NCBI GenBank assembly: GCA_027485675.1
Contig: JAIXQP010000043.1
Location: 62,001 to 126,000, forward strand
Direction of reading: 5' to 3'
DNA length: 64,000 nt
Origin: Terriglobales bacterium
GTDB taxonomy: Bacteria; Acidobacteriota; Terriglobia; Bryobacterales; Bryobacteraceae
This document shows positions 54,321-64,000 of this stretch, piece by piece (position 1 is the stretch's first letter; every line of letters begins with the position of its first letter). The notes under the pieces were generated by a model. It was not told the DNA's origin and searched no databases. It saw only the letters and a list, made by a program, of their open reading frames with translations. Both the position numbers and the translations under genes were made by a program.

Positions 54321-55240
54321 AGCGCCGGGACTTCGCCAAGTTGTTGCTGCCGTGGCCCGCGTTCGCCGCGCCCGTGGCGCCGCCCGCGTGGATCGCCCGT
54401 CTGGGGGGCACGGTGGAGACCGGACCGAGCGGCGAGATCGTCGCCGTCAAGCTCGCCGGGAGCTGGGTGAACGATTCGGAACTGCTCGATCTGGCCGCGC
54501 TTCCGGGCCTTGAGCGCCTCGACCTCTCCCATACCCGCATCTCCGATGAAGGGCTGCTCTACCTGCGTCCGGCCCGGCGGATTCGCGAACTGAATCTGCT
54601 CTATGCCGAACAGATTACCGACCAGGGGATGAACGCCATCAAGCTCTGGAAAGAGCTGCGCCATCTCAACGTGCGCGGCACGCGCATCGGGGACGGGACC
54701 ATGGCCGTGGCCGGCACGCTGCCGCAGATTGAGACGCTGGATGTCTCCGCGACCGCCATTACTGAAAATGGGCTCGACAACCTCATTCCCCTTGTCAAGC
54801 TCAAGCGCCTGGAACTAGGCCGTAATCGTTTGCGGGAGGACGCTCTGGTGATCCTTCGCCTGGTAAACGATCTCGAGTGGCTCGACCTTAGCGGCCCTCG
54901 CGCGGTGAACCGGAATCAGCGGTCCGACGCCAACGCCATGGCCTCTGCGCTCGTTGAGGCCATCGGGGAACTGAGCCTGTTGCGCGTGCTGAAGCTTGGA
55001 CACTTGACCATCGATGCCGCGGGCCTGAAGCATCTGGCCGGCAAGCTCCCGCGGGTGGAGCGCCTGGGCCTGGAACTTTGCCCCCGCGTGGACGATGTTT
55101 GCCTGGCGGTGCTCGCGGCTTGGCCGAGCTTAAAGCATGTGGACGTGCAGGAAACGGCCATCACCGCGGCCGGACTGCAGAAGTTCCAGGAGGCCCGGCC
55201 GGACCTGAAAGTGGTCGCCGGGCCCTTTCCGCCGGCTTAA
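54317..55240 (+). CDS. Exported leucine-rich-repeat protein, single domain
   Basis: The 307 residues start [19 protein letters not shown], a Tat-like leader with an RR pair. The module [20 protein letters not shown] follows, then about ten leucine-rich repeats ([19 protein letters not shown] and similar). The module and repeats match those of the upstream gene, so the pair arose by duplication. The gene overlaps its neighbour by four bases. The 3' end overlaps the opposite-strand DUF1552 gene by four bases. Partners are unknown. Confidence 0.83.
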   Translation: MKRRDFAKLLLPWPAFAAPVAPPAWIARLGGTVETGPSGEIVAVKLAGSWVNDSELLDLAALPGLERLDLSHTRISDEGLLYLRPARRIRELNLLYAEQITDQGMNAIKLWKELRHLNVRGTRIGDGTMAVAGTLPQIETLDVSATAITENGLDNLIPLVKLKRLELGRNRLREDALVILRLVNDLEWLDLSGPRAVNRNQRSDANAMASALVEAIGELSLLRVLKLGHLTIDAAGLKHLAGKLPRVERLGLELCPRVDDVCLAVLAAWPSLKHVDVQETAITAAGLQKFQEARPDLKVVAGPFPPA

Positions 55241-56559
55241 GCCAGCAGGCCCGGGAGCTTCTTGGTCGCGGTGGGCAGCGTGCCGAGGCCCGCGTTCAGA
55301 ACGCCCTCGGTCAACGTCAGATAGAAGTCTCCGACGTTTCCGGCGAGGCGCGTATGCCGCCCATGCACCAGCCGGTCTCGCGATCCCGCCACGACCGCGA
55401 TCATCCCGCTCGCCTTGTGCAGATTCGCTTCGGCGTGTTCATGGACGAACACGAGCAGCGAGTGATCGAGTAACGTGCCCGCGCCTTCGGGGATCGACTT
55501 GAGCTTGCTGACCAGGTAGGCGAACTCTTCGACGTGCCACCGGCAGATGTCGCGCAGAATCCGCTGCCCTTCGGCCCCGCTGGCCCCTGGCGCCTTGCCA
55601 TCTTTGTGGGTGTAGTCGTGGTGCCGCGCGGCGGTGTGGCCGAGCCAGGGGAAGCGCGCCAGGCCTTGACACTTCGTCAGCATGTAGCTGGCGATGCGGG
55701 TCTGCCGCGTGGCCAGCGCATAGGCCAACAGGTCGCTCTGGATCTTGGCGATGCGCGGCCAATCCTTCATGTCGAAGTCCTCGCCCGGCGGGGTCACTTT
55801 TCGGAACTCCGGGGGCAGGGAAGCGATGGAGCGTTCGAGGTCGCGCACCGAAGAAAGGTGTTCGTCGAGGCGCTGCGAATCCTCGGTGGGCAGGCCTTTG
55901 CGCAGTTCGTTGGCGTTCTCCCGCACGGCGTCCAGAATGCTCCGCTTGCGTTTCACCCATCCTTCGTCGCGCGCGCCGAACAGCCGGTCAAACAGCCGGT
56001 GGGGAATCTCTTCGGGAGGCAGCGGACGGTCCGGCCCGGCCCAACTCATGTTCTTCTGCATGGCGCCGCCGAAGGACTCCTGCGAGACGCCGATCTGCAG
56101 AGAGCGGAAGCGCGTATCGGAGCCCAGCTTCGCGGCCACCAACTGATCGAGCGAAGGCCCGCTCGGGCCGCGGCCGGAGTAGCGCGTGCAGGTCATCAGC
56201 GCGCTCATCGCCGTGGAATGGCCGTCGAAGGCGGTATTCACGATCGCCGAGTTATCAAGGCCGCTGACGACGTGGACATCGTCGCGTAAGCGCGCGAGTG
56301 GTTCGAGGCACGGCGTCATGGCGTAGGCGGCGCCGGTTTCGTCCGGGATCCAATACCGTTCCGGAATCCCGTTCCCGTTGAACCAGAGCACGAAGCGCCG
56401 CTCCACCGGAGCCCCTTCGGCGGCGTACACGGTGCCATGCGAATTGAACATGCTGACCAGCGGCGGCAGACCCACCGTGACCGCCGCCTGCGCCGCGGAC
56501 AAACCCTGCAAAATAGTCCGGCGCGAAAGCCGTGGCCGCTTGGTAATCACATTGCTCAT
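55237..56559 (-). CDS. DUF1552 domain-containing exported protein
   Basis: The 440-residue protein has a twin-arginine-like start ([27 protein letters not shown]). The DUF1552 body contains [52 protein letters not shown] and [19 protein letters not shown]. The ATG at 56559 overlaps the DUF1592 stop by four bases (ATGA). A longer frame to 56721 runs inside the DUF1592 gene and was rejected. DUF1552 next to DUF1592/1588/1585 is the usual partner arrangement, equivalent to DUF1501 next to PSD1. Confidence 0.93.
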   Translation of the reverse strand: MSNVITKRPRLSRRTILQGLSAAQAAVTVGLPPLVSMFNSHGTVYAAEGAPVERRFVLWFNGNGIPERYWIPDETGAAYAMTPCLEPLARLRDDVHVVSGLDNSAIVNTAFDGHSTAMSALMTCTRYSGRGPSGPSLDQLVAAKLGSDTRFRSLQIGVSQESFGGAMQKNMSWAGPDRPLPPEEIPHRLFDRLFGARDEGWVKRKRSILDAVRENANELRKGLPTEDSQRLDEHLSSVRDLERSIASLPPEFRKVTPPGEDFDMKDWPRIAKIQSDLLAYALATRQTRIASYMLTKCQGLARFPWLGHTAARHHDYTHKDGKAPGASGAEGQRILRDICRWHVEEFAYLVSKLKSIPEGAGTLLDHSLLVFVHEHAEANLHKASGMIAVVAGSRDRLVHGRHTRLAGNVGDFYLTLTEGVLNAGLGTLPTATKKLPGLLA

Positions 56560-58520
56560 GGGGCTACTCCGTTCTTGAAATACGAAACTAACAGCTCTTG
56601 AAATTGGAAGCCGGACTGGCGGAAGTCCGCGAGGACCCGCTGGATCAGGGGGGCATCGCTGCGCGTCTCGTGCCGACCCGCCTGATAGCGGAACACCTGC
56701 TTCACAATACACTGCTGGCACTGTTCGGCCTGCGCCAGGATGTGGCCCAACTCGCGCGGGTTCTCGAACGCGGAGTTCGGAACGCCGGTCACTTGGCCGG
56801 TCGTGTCGAGGTCCAGCAGCACCTGCTTTTTCGGCACCTTGGCTTCGTGCTCGTCAGGATAGAACAGCAGCTTGGCTTTGGCATGGTACATGCCCACGGC
56901 GTCGAACTTTTCAAGGGCAAAGCCAAGCGGGTCGATCAGGGAATGGCAGCCGACGCAGGCTGGGTTCGTGGTGTGCGACTTCAGCCGCTCGCGGTTCGTG
57001 CGAGGCAGGGCTTCATCGAGCGGCGGCAGATTCGTATCGACGCCGGCGGGCGGCGGCGGGACCTGCTGGCAGAGGAACTGCTCCCGTACGAAGATGCCGC
57101 GCGAGGTTGGGGCCGTATCTTCCGGTTTGCTCGTCAGGGTCAAGAACAGCGCGTGGCCGAGTACGCCGGCGCGGTCCTGCTCCTTCGGAAAGACTACCCG
57201 CTCAAAGTCCTGCGAGGGCGCGGGTACGCCGTACACCGTCGCCAGTTCCGTGTTGACGAAACCGTAGTCGGCGCGGAACAGATCCATGAAATCCCGATTG
57301 TTCCAGACCAGATCGGCGACGAACCGCTTCTCCTCCTCAATCATGGAATTGACGAGTTCGAGGCTGAACATGGGATAGGTGCGCCGCTCGCGCGCCGCGG
57401 TGAGGGCGCGGTCGAATCGCAGCCACTGGGCGGTGAACTCATCGAGCCCCTGCCGGGCCCGCGGGTCCTTCAGCATTGCGCGCACGGCGGTGGCCACCTG
57501 TTCCGGCGTGTTCAATTCGCCGCGCTCGGCCCGGTCGAGTAGCGCGTCGTCCGGCGCCGTGTTCCAGATGCCATAAGCGAGGCGGCTGGCGGTGGCGTAA
57601 GGCTTCCAGGCCGGGCGTGGCGCCTGATCCATCCAGAAGAGAAAGGCGGGCGCCTGGAGAGCCGCCTCCATCACCGCTTCGGCCCCCCGCAGGAACTCCC
57701 GCTCTCCCTGGAATAAGGCATCGAACCGGGCGAACTCCTGGGCCTCGAGCGGACGGCGGAACGCGCGGCGGCCGAAGGTCCGAATGAAGCGCTCCCGGCA
57801 GGCCGCCGGCGCCTTCTGGTAATCACAAGGGATCAGCTTCCGGGAATCGCCCCGGCGGAAGACGTTGCCGGCCAGCCGCTCGGCCGTCTGGCTATAGGCT
57901 TCGATCAGAGTGGGCGACAGGGATTGCGACTGGTATTGGTTCTTGAAGCCGTTGACGAAGTCTTCGGGCGGAAACTGGCTCGCCACGTCGGTGGCTTCCT
58001 TCAGCAGGTCGCGGACCGTGTTCGCATACTGTTGATGCGTCAGGCGCCGCAGCACCGCCCGGCCGCTCTTGCCGTAGCTCATCGCCTCGGTGTCCCGATA
58101 CTGCGCGGCGCGCCGAGCCCGCTCCTCCGGCATCTTCGCCAGATATTGGACCCACTGCCGCAGTGTTGCTTCCTGTGGGCTTCCGGGCGCAATGCGCTCC
58201 GCCCCGCCGTGGTTCACGCGCAGGGTCGGCTTGCGGAGCAGCAACGAGTTCTCCGGGTTTTGCCGGTCCACTAACGTCACTAAGGACTCGCCAAACTTTT
58301 CGATGCGCTCGGCGCTGGCGCCTTCCGGCGGAAAATGCAGCCTGGTGGCGGAAGCCACTCCTTCGGGGACGTGACAGCGGTGGCAACCGGCGGCTTCGAA
58401 CGTGGGGTATAGCTTCTCCCCAAACCCATAGGGAGCTTGCGCCCACACATTGCCCGGCACGTTTGCCGAAAGCAAAACCAGAACCGCTGTTCGAATTCGA
58501 AAGGAAGAAAGCGAAAGCAA
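56556..58520 (-). CDS. DUF1592/DUF1588/DUF1585-type exported cytochrome-like protein
   Basis: The 654-residue protein has a signal ([16 protein letters not shown]) and a heme motif C46-H-R-C49-H50. DUF1587 ([16 protein letters not shown] near 160), DUF1595, DUF1592 ([23 protein letters not shown]), DUF1588 ([15 protein letters not shown] to [12 protein letters not shown], which carries another CxxCH) and DUF1585 ([23 protein letters not shown]) follow. The start is TTG at 58520, just inside an upstream stop in the same frame, so no earlier start is possible. It heads the DUF1592-DUF1552 pair and is divergent from the second TonB-dependent receptor. Confidence 0.92.
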   Translation of the reverse strand: MLSLSSFRIRTAVLVLLSANVPGNVWAQAPYGFGEKLYPTFEAAGCHRCHVPEGVASATRLHFPPEGASAERIEKFGESLVTLVDRQNPENSLLLRKPTLRVNHGGAERIAPGSPQEATLRQWVQYLAKMPEERARRAAQYRDTEAMSYGKSGRAVLRRLTHQQYANTVRDLLKEATDVASQFPPEDFVNGFKNQYQSQSLSPTLIEAYSQTAERLAGNVFRRGDSRKLIPCDYQKAPAACRERFIRTFGRRAFRRPLEAQEFARFDALFQGEREFLRGAEAVMEAALQAPAFLFWMDQAPRPAWKPYATASRLAYGIWNTAPDDALLDRAERGELNTPEQVATAVRAMLKDPRARQGLDEFTAQWLRFDRALTAARERRTYPMFSLELVNSMIEEEKRFVADLVWNNRDFMDLFRADYGFVNTELATVYGVPAPSQDFERVVFPKEQDRAGVLGHALFLTLTSKPEDTAPTSRGIFVREQFLCQQVPPPPAGVDTNLPPLDEALPRTNRERLKSHTTNPACVGCHSLIDPLGFALEKFDAVGMYHAKAKLLFYPDEHEAKVPKKQVLLDLDTTGQVTGVPNSAFENPRELGHILAQAEQCQQCIVKQVFRYQAGRHETRSDAPLIQRVLADFRQSGFQFQELLVSYFKNGVAP

Positions 58521-58596
58521 TGTGCCTGTAGATTACCAGAGAGTCCCGCCTGCAGGCAAAGAGGTTTCTAGGGAAAAATAAAACCAAGGAAAGAGC

Positions 58597-58626
58597 TTGC
58601 GTTTGGTTTGCTATCTGCCTTACTAT
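58597..58626 (+). promoter_or_regulatory. Promoter of the second TonB-dependent receptor, possibly leaderless
   Basis: TTGCGT (58597-58602), an 18-base spacer and TACTAT (58621-58626) lie eight bases before the ATG at 58635. The predicted transcription start falls on or next to the ATG, and no Shine-Dalgarno sequence is present. Confidence 0.5.
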
Positions 58627-58634
58627 CTTCAGTC

Positions 58635-61600
58635 ATGCGAAGCTTCGTGAAACTTCACCCTCTCCTGCTCCTGTTTCTGATTGCTTTCCCTGCCTGGCCG
58701 CAAGCCAGCAACAGCACGGTCCGCGGCACGGTCCGCGACCAGGCTCAGGCCGTAGTGCCCGGGACCGACGTCACCCTGACCAACACCAACACCGGCGTCG
58801 CCCGCACCACGAAGACCAACGAGTCGGGTCTCTATGTCTTTCCGGCCGTCGTGCCGGGCGTCTACCGGCTGGAGTCCACCTTCGCCGGCCTGCAGCCGTT
58901 TCAGGGAATGTTGACCGTTCAGGTGCAGCAGGATGCGACGGTGGATATCGTCATGCAAGTTTCGCAAACCGCCACCAGCGTGGAGATCCAGGACGTCACT
59001 CCGATGGTCCGCATGGACAGCCCGGCGCTTGGCCACGCTCTCGAACGCAAACGCATCGAGCAACTGCCGATCAACGGACGCGGCTATCAGGGCCTTTTGC
59101 AAACCGTTCCGGGCGTTACGGCCACCGGCCGCATTCAGGCCTATGGCCTTCGCCCGGGAACGCATACGCTGCTGTTCGATGGTTCCGCGATGAATGAGGT
59201 CTGGGAGGGTTGGGACGTCGGCCGCACGCCCGGCCTCGACGCCGTGGAAGAGTTCCAGGTGGAGGTCAGCAACTCCTCAGCTAAATTCACCCGCCCGACT
59301 ACGGTGATCCTTTCGAGCCGCAGCGGCTCGAACGAAGTACATGGCGCTCTCTTCTACACCAATCGCAATAGCGGCTATGCCGTCGCCCGGCAGCGGCAGG
59401 ATACCTTTACGAAGCCGCCGTATCTGAACCGCAACGAATACGGTGCTTCGCTCGGTGGACCGGTGACGATCCCCAAGCTCTATAGCGGCCGCAACCGGAC
59501 CTTCTTTTTTTTCGCCTGGGAGGAGTTACGCAGCATCTCGAACACCACCCAACGCTGGTCTGTCCCTACGGAGGCCATGCGCAATGGCGACTTCCGCGGT
59601 CTCGTCGATAGTCAAGGCCGCCAGTTCCAACTCTACGACCCGATGACCACCCAGGCGAACGGCCAACGCGAACGCCTCTCTTACCGTGGCATCCCGAACA
59701 TGATCGACCCGGCCAGAATCAGCCCCGTCGCCAGGCACCTGTTCTCGATCACGCCCCTCCCCACCCATCCGCAGATCAATCCCTTGGTCGACAACAACTG
59801 GATCGGGCCGGTCCCCCGGCTCCGCGACGACACCACGATGAGCCTTCGCATCGACCATCGCATCAGTTCGCGAGACCTCGTTTACGGCCGGCTTTCGCGC
59901 GGCAGCGTCAACGAAGCCTATCAATTCCCGAACCAGATCATGCTCGACAACATCTCCTCGGTGACCAACCGCTGGTGGCCGAACACCACCGTGGCGGGCA
60001 CTTGGGTGCGCACCCTCTCCCCCACCGTGACCAACGAGCTGATCATCACGGGCACCCGCGACTACCAGCGCCGCGGCACCGGCGACTATAAAACGAACTA
60101 CACCAGCGCACTGAATTTGCCTAATCCCTTTCAGTCCGTCAACTGGCCAACCATCAATGGCACCGGCCTTTCCGCCAATGGCGCGGGCGAGTATCTGTTC
60201 GGTGGGGACGGCCTGTTCTGGCTGATCTCGAATTACGTCACCGCGCAGGACAATATGACCAAGATCGCCGGCAAGCACGAACTCCAGTTCGGCTTCCACT
60301 TCCGCTATGAGAAGCTCGACAAGTCGGTCGTGCCTCTCGCGGGCGGTTTCAACTACAACACTCTGGCCACCTCGCTCATCGATCCTTCGTCGACGGCCGT
60401 GAACCCGCTGCCCCTGCAGTTCACCGGCCATGGCATGGCGAACATGTATCTCGGGGTGATGAACTACACCACGCAGTTCCGCCGCCCGTGGTACTTCCTT
60501 CGCCGCGACGAGTACGCTCCCTACTTCCAGGACAATTGGAAGATCACCCCGCGCCTCACGCTGAACCTCGGCCTGCGTTATGAATATCGCACGCCGATTC
60601 GCGACATGAACGACACCCAACTCTCCTTCAGCCCCGAAAAGCGCGCCTATGTCCTCGGCACCAGCCTCGAACGGTTCACCGAACTCGGCGGCACGCTGCC
60701 CTCCATCGTGTCGCGGCTCCGGGAGTATGGCGGCGATGTGATCACGCACGAACAGGCCGGTCTTCCGCAGAATCTCGTCTATAACAACTGGAGAAACTTT
60801 GGCCCGCGCCTTGGTTTTGCGTATCGCGGCCTCGACGGCAAGAAGTCGTTTGTCCTTCGCGGCGGCTTCCGGACTTCCTACTACACCAACCCGATGTCGC
60901 TGTGGTTCAACACCACGCAGACCACTCCCACCTTGGTCGCGACGAACTTCCAGAAGAACCTGACGGACGCGGCGATCTCTCCCGATGGCCTGCCGAACTA
61001 TGGCCTCCGCTCCGTACCGCAGAACATCGCCAGCATCAGTTCGCCCGATTCCACCATCAATCTCAATGACACCCGGTCCTTGCCCCGCGGCTGGACGGCG
61101 CCCTATCTTGATCCCCGTCAGCCGGATGGGAAAGTCTACGACTGGAACTTCACGATCGAGAAAGAGGTCATGGCGAACACGGTGGTTCGCTTTGCCTATG
61201 TTGGCAACAACGCCAGAAATCAGCAGCAGTTGATTCGCGAGAACGATTCGACCCCGGCCTACATCTGGTTCGCTTCCCGCCGCGAGCCTCTGCCGACGGG
61301 CGCTTTCGCCAATGTCGCCACGCGGCCCTACGACCAGAATGTGTGGGGCACCGTGAACCGCTCCGCGCCCACCGGCTGGAGCCGGAACAACAGCTTCCAG
61401 GCCGAGTTCGAGCGCCGCTACAGCAAGGGGCTCGCCTTCCAGTTCTTCTGGGTGGCCGGTAACACCTTGTTGGCGCAAGGGGATGTGCTGAGCACGAACA
61501 ACTACATGCCCGGCGCGGTGCCCGTGAATGCTCTCGAGCGGAACCGCTTCCTGAACTACGCTCGCGACCCTGGCACCCCGAAACATCAACTGCGCTGGAA

Positions 61601-62306
61601 CTGGGTGATGGATGTTCCCTTCGGGCGGGGCCGCAAGTTCGCCTCGGGCTCCAACGGCTTCGTTAACAAGCTCATCGGCGGCTGGCAGATCGCCGGCACC
61701 GGCAACTGGCGCACGAACTACTTCGCCCTGCCCACCGCTCACTATCCCACCGGCGAGAAGCTCGAAATCTACGGCGACAAGTACCCCATCGAAGACTGCC
61801 GGAGCGGCGCCTGCTTCCCCGGCTATCTCTGGTTCAACGGATACATTCCGCGCAACCAGATCAACAGCGTGAATGCCGCCGGGCGGCCCAACGGCATCAT
61901 GGGCGTTCCGGATAACTATAAGCCCGCTTCCGCTCCGCTCATTCCCTGGGGCGCAACCTCGGCGCCCAGCATGCCGGCCGGCACCAACCTCTCCGGCTTC
62001 TGGGATACGAACAACGTCTGGATTCCCCTCAACAACAACACCGTGCAGCGCGTGATCTTCAACGACAACATGCACCCCTGGCAGAACCAGTTCTTCCGGG
62101 CGCCGAACCAGTGGGGCCTCGACGCTTCGGTGTTCAAGTTCACCAACATCACGGAAAAGGTCATGTTCCGCTTCAATCTCGACTTTTTCAATGTGTTGAA
62201 TCATCCGAACGACCCGCTCGCCGTCGACTCGCTCGGCATTCTCACCACCCGGAACTCCGGCAGCGCCGCGCGCGTGATGCAGATCACCGGCCGGCTCACC
62301 TGGTAG
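58635..62306 (+). CDS. TonB-dependent receptor, Oar-like, with N-terminal carboxypeptidase-regulatory domain
   Basis: This outer-membrane receptor has about 1223 residues. A signal (VKLHPLLLLFLIAFPAWPQ) is followed by a regulatory beta-domain (TVRGTVRDQAQAVVPGTDVTLTNT, GLYVFPAVVPGVYRLE) and a plug region with RIEQLPINGRGYQGLLQTVPGV, then EEFQVEVSNSSAKF and GALFYTNRNSGY. The long barrel ends with an aromatic (GRLTW). Compared with the first receptor, the plug is closer to the standard LPINGRxxxxLLxxxPGV pattern. A sulfatase follows 55 bases downstream, and the cytochrome cassette is divergent upstream. This fits uptake of oligosaccharides from sulfated or complex glycans, but the substrate is not known. 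Confidence 0.92.
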   Translation: MRSFVKLHPLLLLFLIAFPAWPQASNSTVRGTVRDQAQAVVPGTDVTLTNTNTGVARTTKTNESGLYVFPAVVPGVYRLESTFAGLQPFQGMLTVQVQQDATVDIVMQVSQTATSVEIQDVTPMVRMDSPALGHALERKRIEQLPINGRGYQGLLQTVPGVTATGRIQAYGLRPGTHTLLFDGSAMNEVWEGWDVGRTPGLDAVEEFQVEVSNSSAKFTRPTTVILSSRSGSNEVHGALFYTNRNSGYAVARQRQDTFTKPPYLNRNEYGASLGGPVTIPKLYSGRNRTFFFFAWEELRSISNTTQRWSVPTEAMRNGDFRGLVDSQGRQFQLYDPMTTQANGQRERLSYRGIPNMIDPARISPVARHLFSITPLPTHPQINPLVDNNWIGPVPRLRDDTTMSLRIDHRISSRDLVYGRLSRGSVNEAYQFPNQIMLDNISSVTNRWWPNTTVAGTWVRTLSPTVTNELIITGTRDYQRRGTGDYKTNYTSALNLPNPFQSVNWPTINGTGLSANGAGEYLFGGDGLFWLISNYVTAQDNMTKIAGKHELQFGFHFRYEKLDKSVVPLAGGFNYNTLATSLIDPSSTAVNPLPLQFTGHGMANMYLGVMNYTTQFRRPWYFLRRDEYAPYFQDNWKITPRLTLNLGLRYEYRTPIRDMNDTQLSFSPEKRAYVLGTSLERFTELGGTLPSIVSRLREYGGDVITHEQAGLPQNLVYNNWRNFGPRLGFAYRGLDGKKSFVLRGGFRTSYYTNPMSLWFNTTQTTPTLVATNFQKNLTDAAISPDGLPNYGLRSVPQNIASISSPDSTINLNDTRSLPRGWTAPYLDPRQPDGKVYDWNFTIEKEVMANTVVRFAYVGNNARNQQQLIRENDSTPAYIWFASRREPLPTGAFANVATRPYDQNVWGTVNRSAPTGWSRNNSFQAEFERRYSKGLAFQFFWVAGNTLLAQGDVLSTNNYMPGAVPVNALERNRFLNYARDPGTPKHQLRWNWVMDVPFGRGRKFASGSNGFVNKLIGGWQIAGTGNWRTNYFALPTAHYPTGEKLEIYGDKYPIEDCRSGACFPGYLWFNGYIPRNQINSVNAAGRPNGIMGVPDNYKPASAPLIPWGATSAPSMPAGTNLSGFWDTNNVWIPLNNNTVQRVIFNDNMHPWQNQFFRAPNQWGLDASVFKFTNITEKVMFRFNLDFFNVLNHPNDPLAVDSLGILTTRNSGSAARVMQITGRLTW

Positions 62307-62361
62307 CTTCCCGGGACCAATTCCTCTCCGAGCGGCGCTGCGGTATCCTGGCATCACTCTC

Positions 62362-63738
62362 ATGCAAAGACGAGCCTTCCTTGCGGCCCTCGGCGCCACG
62401 GCGGTGGCGCCGGCCGCACCCGCCAAGCCCAATGTCCTGTTCATCGCCGTCGACGATCTTAACGATTGGATCGGCTGTCTGGGCGGCCATCCCCAAGCCA
62501 AGACGCCGAACTTTGACCGCCTGGCCGCCATGGGCACGCTCTTTACGAATGCGCACTGCGCCGCGCCCCTGTGCAATCCTTCGCGGGCCGCGCTGATGAC
62601 GGGCATCCGTCCGTCCACTTCCGGCGTCTACAACAACAATCAGCCGTGGCGTGGGTCGAAGGTCCTCGCCAACGCCGTCACCCTTCCGCAGCACTTCGCC
62701 TCCCACGGCTACCGCTGTGTGGGTTCGGGAAAAATCTATCATGACGCCTTTCCGGACCCGGCCAGTTGGGCGGATTACTATCCGTCCAAGGACAGCCAGA
62801 AACCCGCCGACCCGCTGCCGGCCCGGCGCTCCATGAACGGACTCAATGCGGCCAATCTCGATTGGGCCCCGTTGCCGGTCGCGGACGAAAAGATGGGCGA
62901 TTACCAAGTAGTCGATTGGGTCGTCCGGCAGATGAACGCCAAGCAGGAGCAGCCGCTGTTTCTCGCCTGCGGCCTGTATAAGCCCCACCTGCCGTGGCAT
63001 GTCCCGCAGAAGTACTTTGACCAGTTCCCGCTCGATTCCATCGTGCTGCCGAAGATCAACGGTGACGACCTGGACGACGTTCCCCCCATGGGCCGGAAGT
63101 TCGCCAAGCCCGAGGGGGACCACAAACTCATCACCGGCGCCGGCCAGTGGAAACAGGCCGTTCAGGCCTATCTGGCCTGCATTGCGTTCGCCGATGCCCA
63201 ATTGGGCCGTCTCCTCGACGCCTACGAGAAGAGCCCATTCAAACAAAACTCCGTCATCGTTTTGTGGAGCGATCACGGCTGGCACTTGGGCGAAAAGCTG
63301 CACTGGCGCAAGTTCTCTCTCTGGGAGGAGGCGACTCATAACGTGCTGATGGTTGTCGCCCCCGGACTCACCAAGCCGGCCACGCGCTGCGACCGCACCG
63401 TGAGCCTGATGGACATCTACCCCACGCTCGTCGATCTCTGCGGCCTGCCCGCCCGCGCGGGGCTGGAAGGGGTTTCGCTCCGTCCGCTGCTGGCCAACCC
63501 CGCCGCCCCGTGGGACCGTCCCGCGGTGACCACCTACTTCCGGAACAACCATTCGGTTCGCTCCGAACAGTGGCGCTACATCCGCTATCAGGACGGCACC
63601 GAAGAGTTGTACGACCGCGAAAAGGATCCGCTCGAATGGAAGAATCTGGCGGCCGATCCTAAGCTGGTCAGCGTGAAACAAAAGCTGGCGCAGTGGCTTC
63701 CCACTACCAACGTGGAAGATGTCCCCACGAGCCGTTAG
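62362..63738 (+). CDS. Exported sulfatase, iduronate-2-sulfatase-like
   Basis: The 458 residues begin MQRRAFLAALGATAVAPAAP, a Tat-like leader. The catalytic site C71-N-P-S-R matches the C-x-P-S-R rule; the Cys is normally converted to formylglycine by a maturase (not in the window). Metal ligands are visible as D31-D32 in VDDLND and in WSDHGWHLGEK at about residue 310. The tail TEELYDREKDPLEWKNLA is typical of arylsulfatase/IDS families. Downstream of the large TonB-dependent receptor, it suggests degradation of sulfated polysaccharide. The ATG has no strong Shine-Dalgarno sequence. Confidence 0.92.
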   Translation: MQRRAFLAALGATAVAPAAPAKPNVLFIAVDDLNDWIGCLGGHPQAKTPNFDRLAAMGTLFTNAHCAAPLCNPSRAALMTGIRPSTSGVYNNNQPWRGSKVLANAVTLPQHFASHGYRCVGSGKIYHDAFPDPASWADYYPSKDSQKPADPLPARRSMNGLNAANLDWAPLPVADEKMGDYQVVDWVVRQMNAKQEQPLFLACGLYKPHLPWHVPQKYFDQFPLDSIVLPKINGDDLDDVPPMGRKFAKPEGDHKLITGAGQWKQAVQAYLACIAFADAQLGRLLDAYEKSPFKQNSVIVLWSDHGWHLGEKLHWRKFSLWEEATHNVLMVVAPGLTKPATRCDRTVSLMDIYPTLVDLCGLPARAGLEGVSLRPLLANPAAPWDRPAVTTYFRNNHSVRSEQWRYIRYQDGTEELYDREKDPLEWKNLAADPKLVSVKQKLAQWLPTTNVEDVPTSR

Positions 63739-63782
63739 CTCGACATTGGAACTTGCTACGATATCCCGAGGAGAATCCGACT

Positions 63783-64000
63783 ATGAAACTGTTCACCCTA
63801 TTCGCCGCCCTGACGATGACGGCCGGCCTGGCCGCCGCCGCCGAAAAGACCATGATGCACTGCTTCGCGTTCACGCCGATTGAAACGGCCACCGAAGCGG
63901 ATTGGAAGGCGTTCTACGCCGCCACCGACGCTCTGCCCAAGAACATTCCCGTCATCAAGATGGTTTGGGCCGGCAAGCTGCGCGCCCCGCTCGCTCAATT
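63783..64000 (+). CDS. Dabb (stress-responsive alpha-beta barrel) domain protein, N-terminal part
   Basis: Only the first 72 codons are in the window. A signal peptide (MKLFTLFAALTMTAGLAAAA) is followed by KTMMHCFAFTPIETATEADWKAFYAATDALPKNIPVIK, a close fit to the Dabb fold start, and by VWAGKLRAPL. A GAGGAG site lies about nine bases before the ATG. Its position after the sulfatase may place it in the same operon. The C terminus lies beyond the edge. Confidence 0.8.
   Translation, partial: MKLFTLFAALTMTAGLAAAAEKTMMHCFAFTPIETATEADWKAFYAATDALPKNIPVIKMVWAGKLRAPLAQ

Noticed and set aside
59526-62618. 1030-codon open frame on the minus strand
   Set aside because: It is the antisense shadow of the TonB-dependent receptor and sulfatase genes. 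It has no domain, no signal and no ribosome binding site, and long antisense frames are common at this GC content.

Overview
The window reads as chromosomal DNA of a high-GC member of Acidobacteriota, most likely the Bryobacterales/Solibacter lineage. This rests on gene content, not on an rRNA gene. It has two very large TonB-dependent receptors with an N-terminal carboxypeptidase-regulatory domain, a PadR-controlled 'acidobacterial duplicated orphan permease' (ADOP), three tandem secreted CarboxypepD_reg-like proteins, two PSD1/DUF1501- and DUF1592/DUF1552-type secreted cytochrome cassettes, and a YpdA-type reductase that suggests bacillithiol chemistry. No tRNA, rRNA, CRISPR array, prophage or insertion sequence was recognised. 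No gene-free stretch exceeds about 150 bases.

Bases 1-7100 hold a partial Uma2-family gene, then a tightly overlapped housekeeping run: alaS, a YpdA-type reductase, a shortened glycosyltransferase, a prepilin peptidase, and uppS with cdsA. Bases 7100-13900 hold a TonB-dependent receptor, a glutamine synthetase closed by a strong terminator, a small secreted His/Cys-rich peptide and a POTRA-only protein. Bases 13900-17300 form a lipoate/2-oxoacid dehydrogenase operon (E3, LipB, E2). Bases 17300-21520 hold an unknown secreted protein, then a LysM protein paired with a 783-residue protein carrying a glycine-zipper hydrophobic block. That pair looks like a secretion-system adaptor plus effector and is the best candidate for an undescribed system.

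Bases 21500-34500 are mostly envelope and metabolic genes: a secreted unknown protein, a PQQ-type propeller, a large PIG-L deacetylase translationally coupled through a 38-residue membrane peptide to a sodium:solute symporter, glgC, an MmcQ/YjbR protein, PadR with its operator and the ADOP permease, a Gfo/Idh/MocA oxidoreductase and an SRPBCC protein. Bases 34500-38500 carry three secreted beta-sandwich proteins on the minus strand, divergent from gyrA. After gyrA come larE, an enolase-superfamily enzyme, a TIM-barrel-like protein, and a ParD antitoxin beside a broken ParE toxin.

Bases 45000-63740 form an accessory secretome block. It has two cytochrome/DUF cassettes, an ankyrin-CxxCH-toroid fusion and two leucine-rich-repeat proteins, then a second large TonB-dependent receptor and a sulfatase. 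A truncated Dabb-domain gene runs off the end. Together they suggest capture and breakdown of complex, possibly sulfated, glycans. Several genes have a -10-like hexamer only 7-11 bases before the start codon and no Shine-Dalgarno sequence, so leaderless transcription may be common here.
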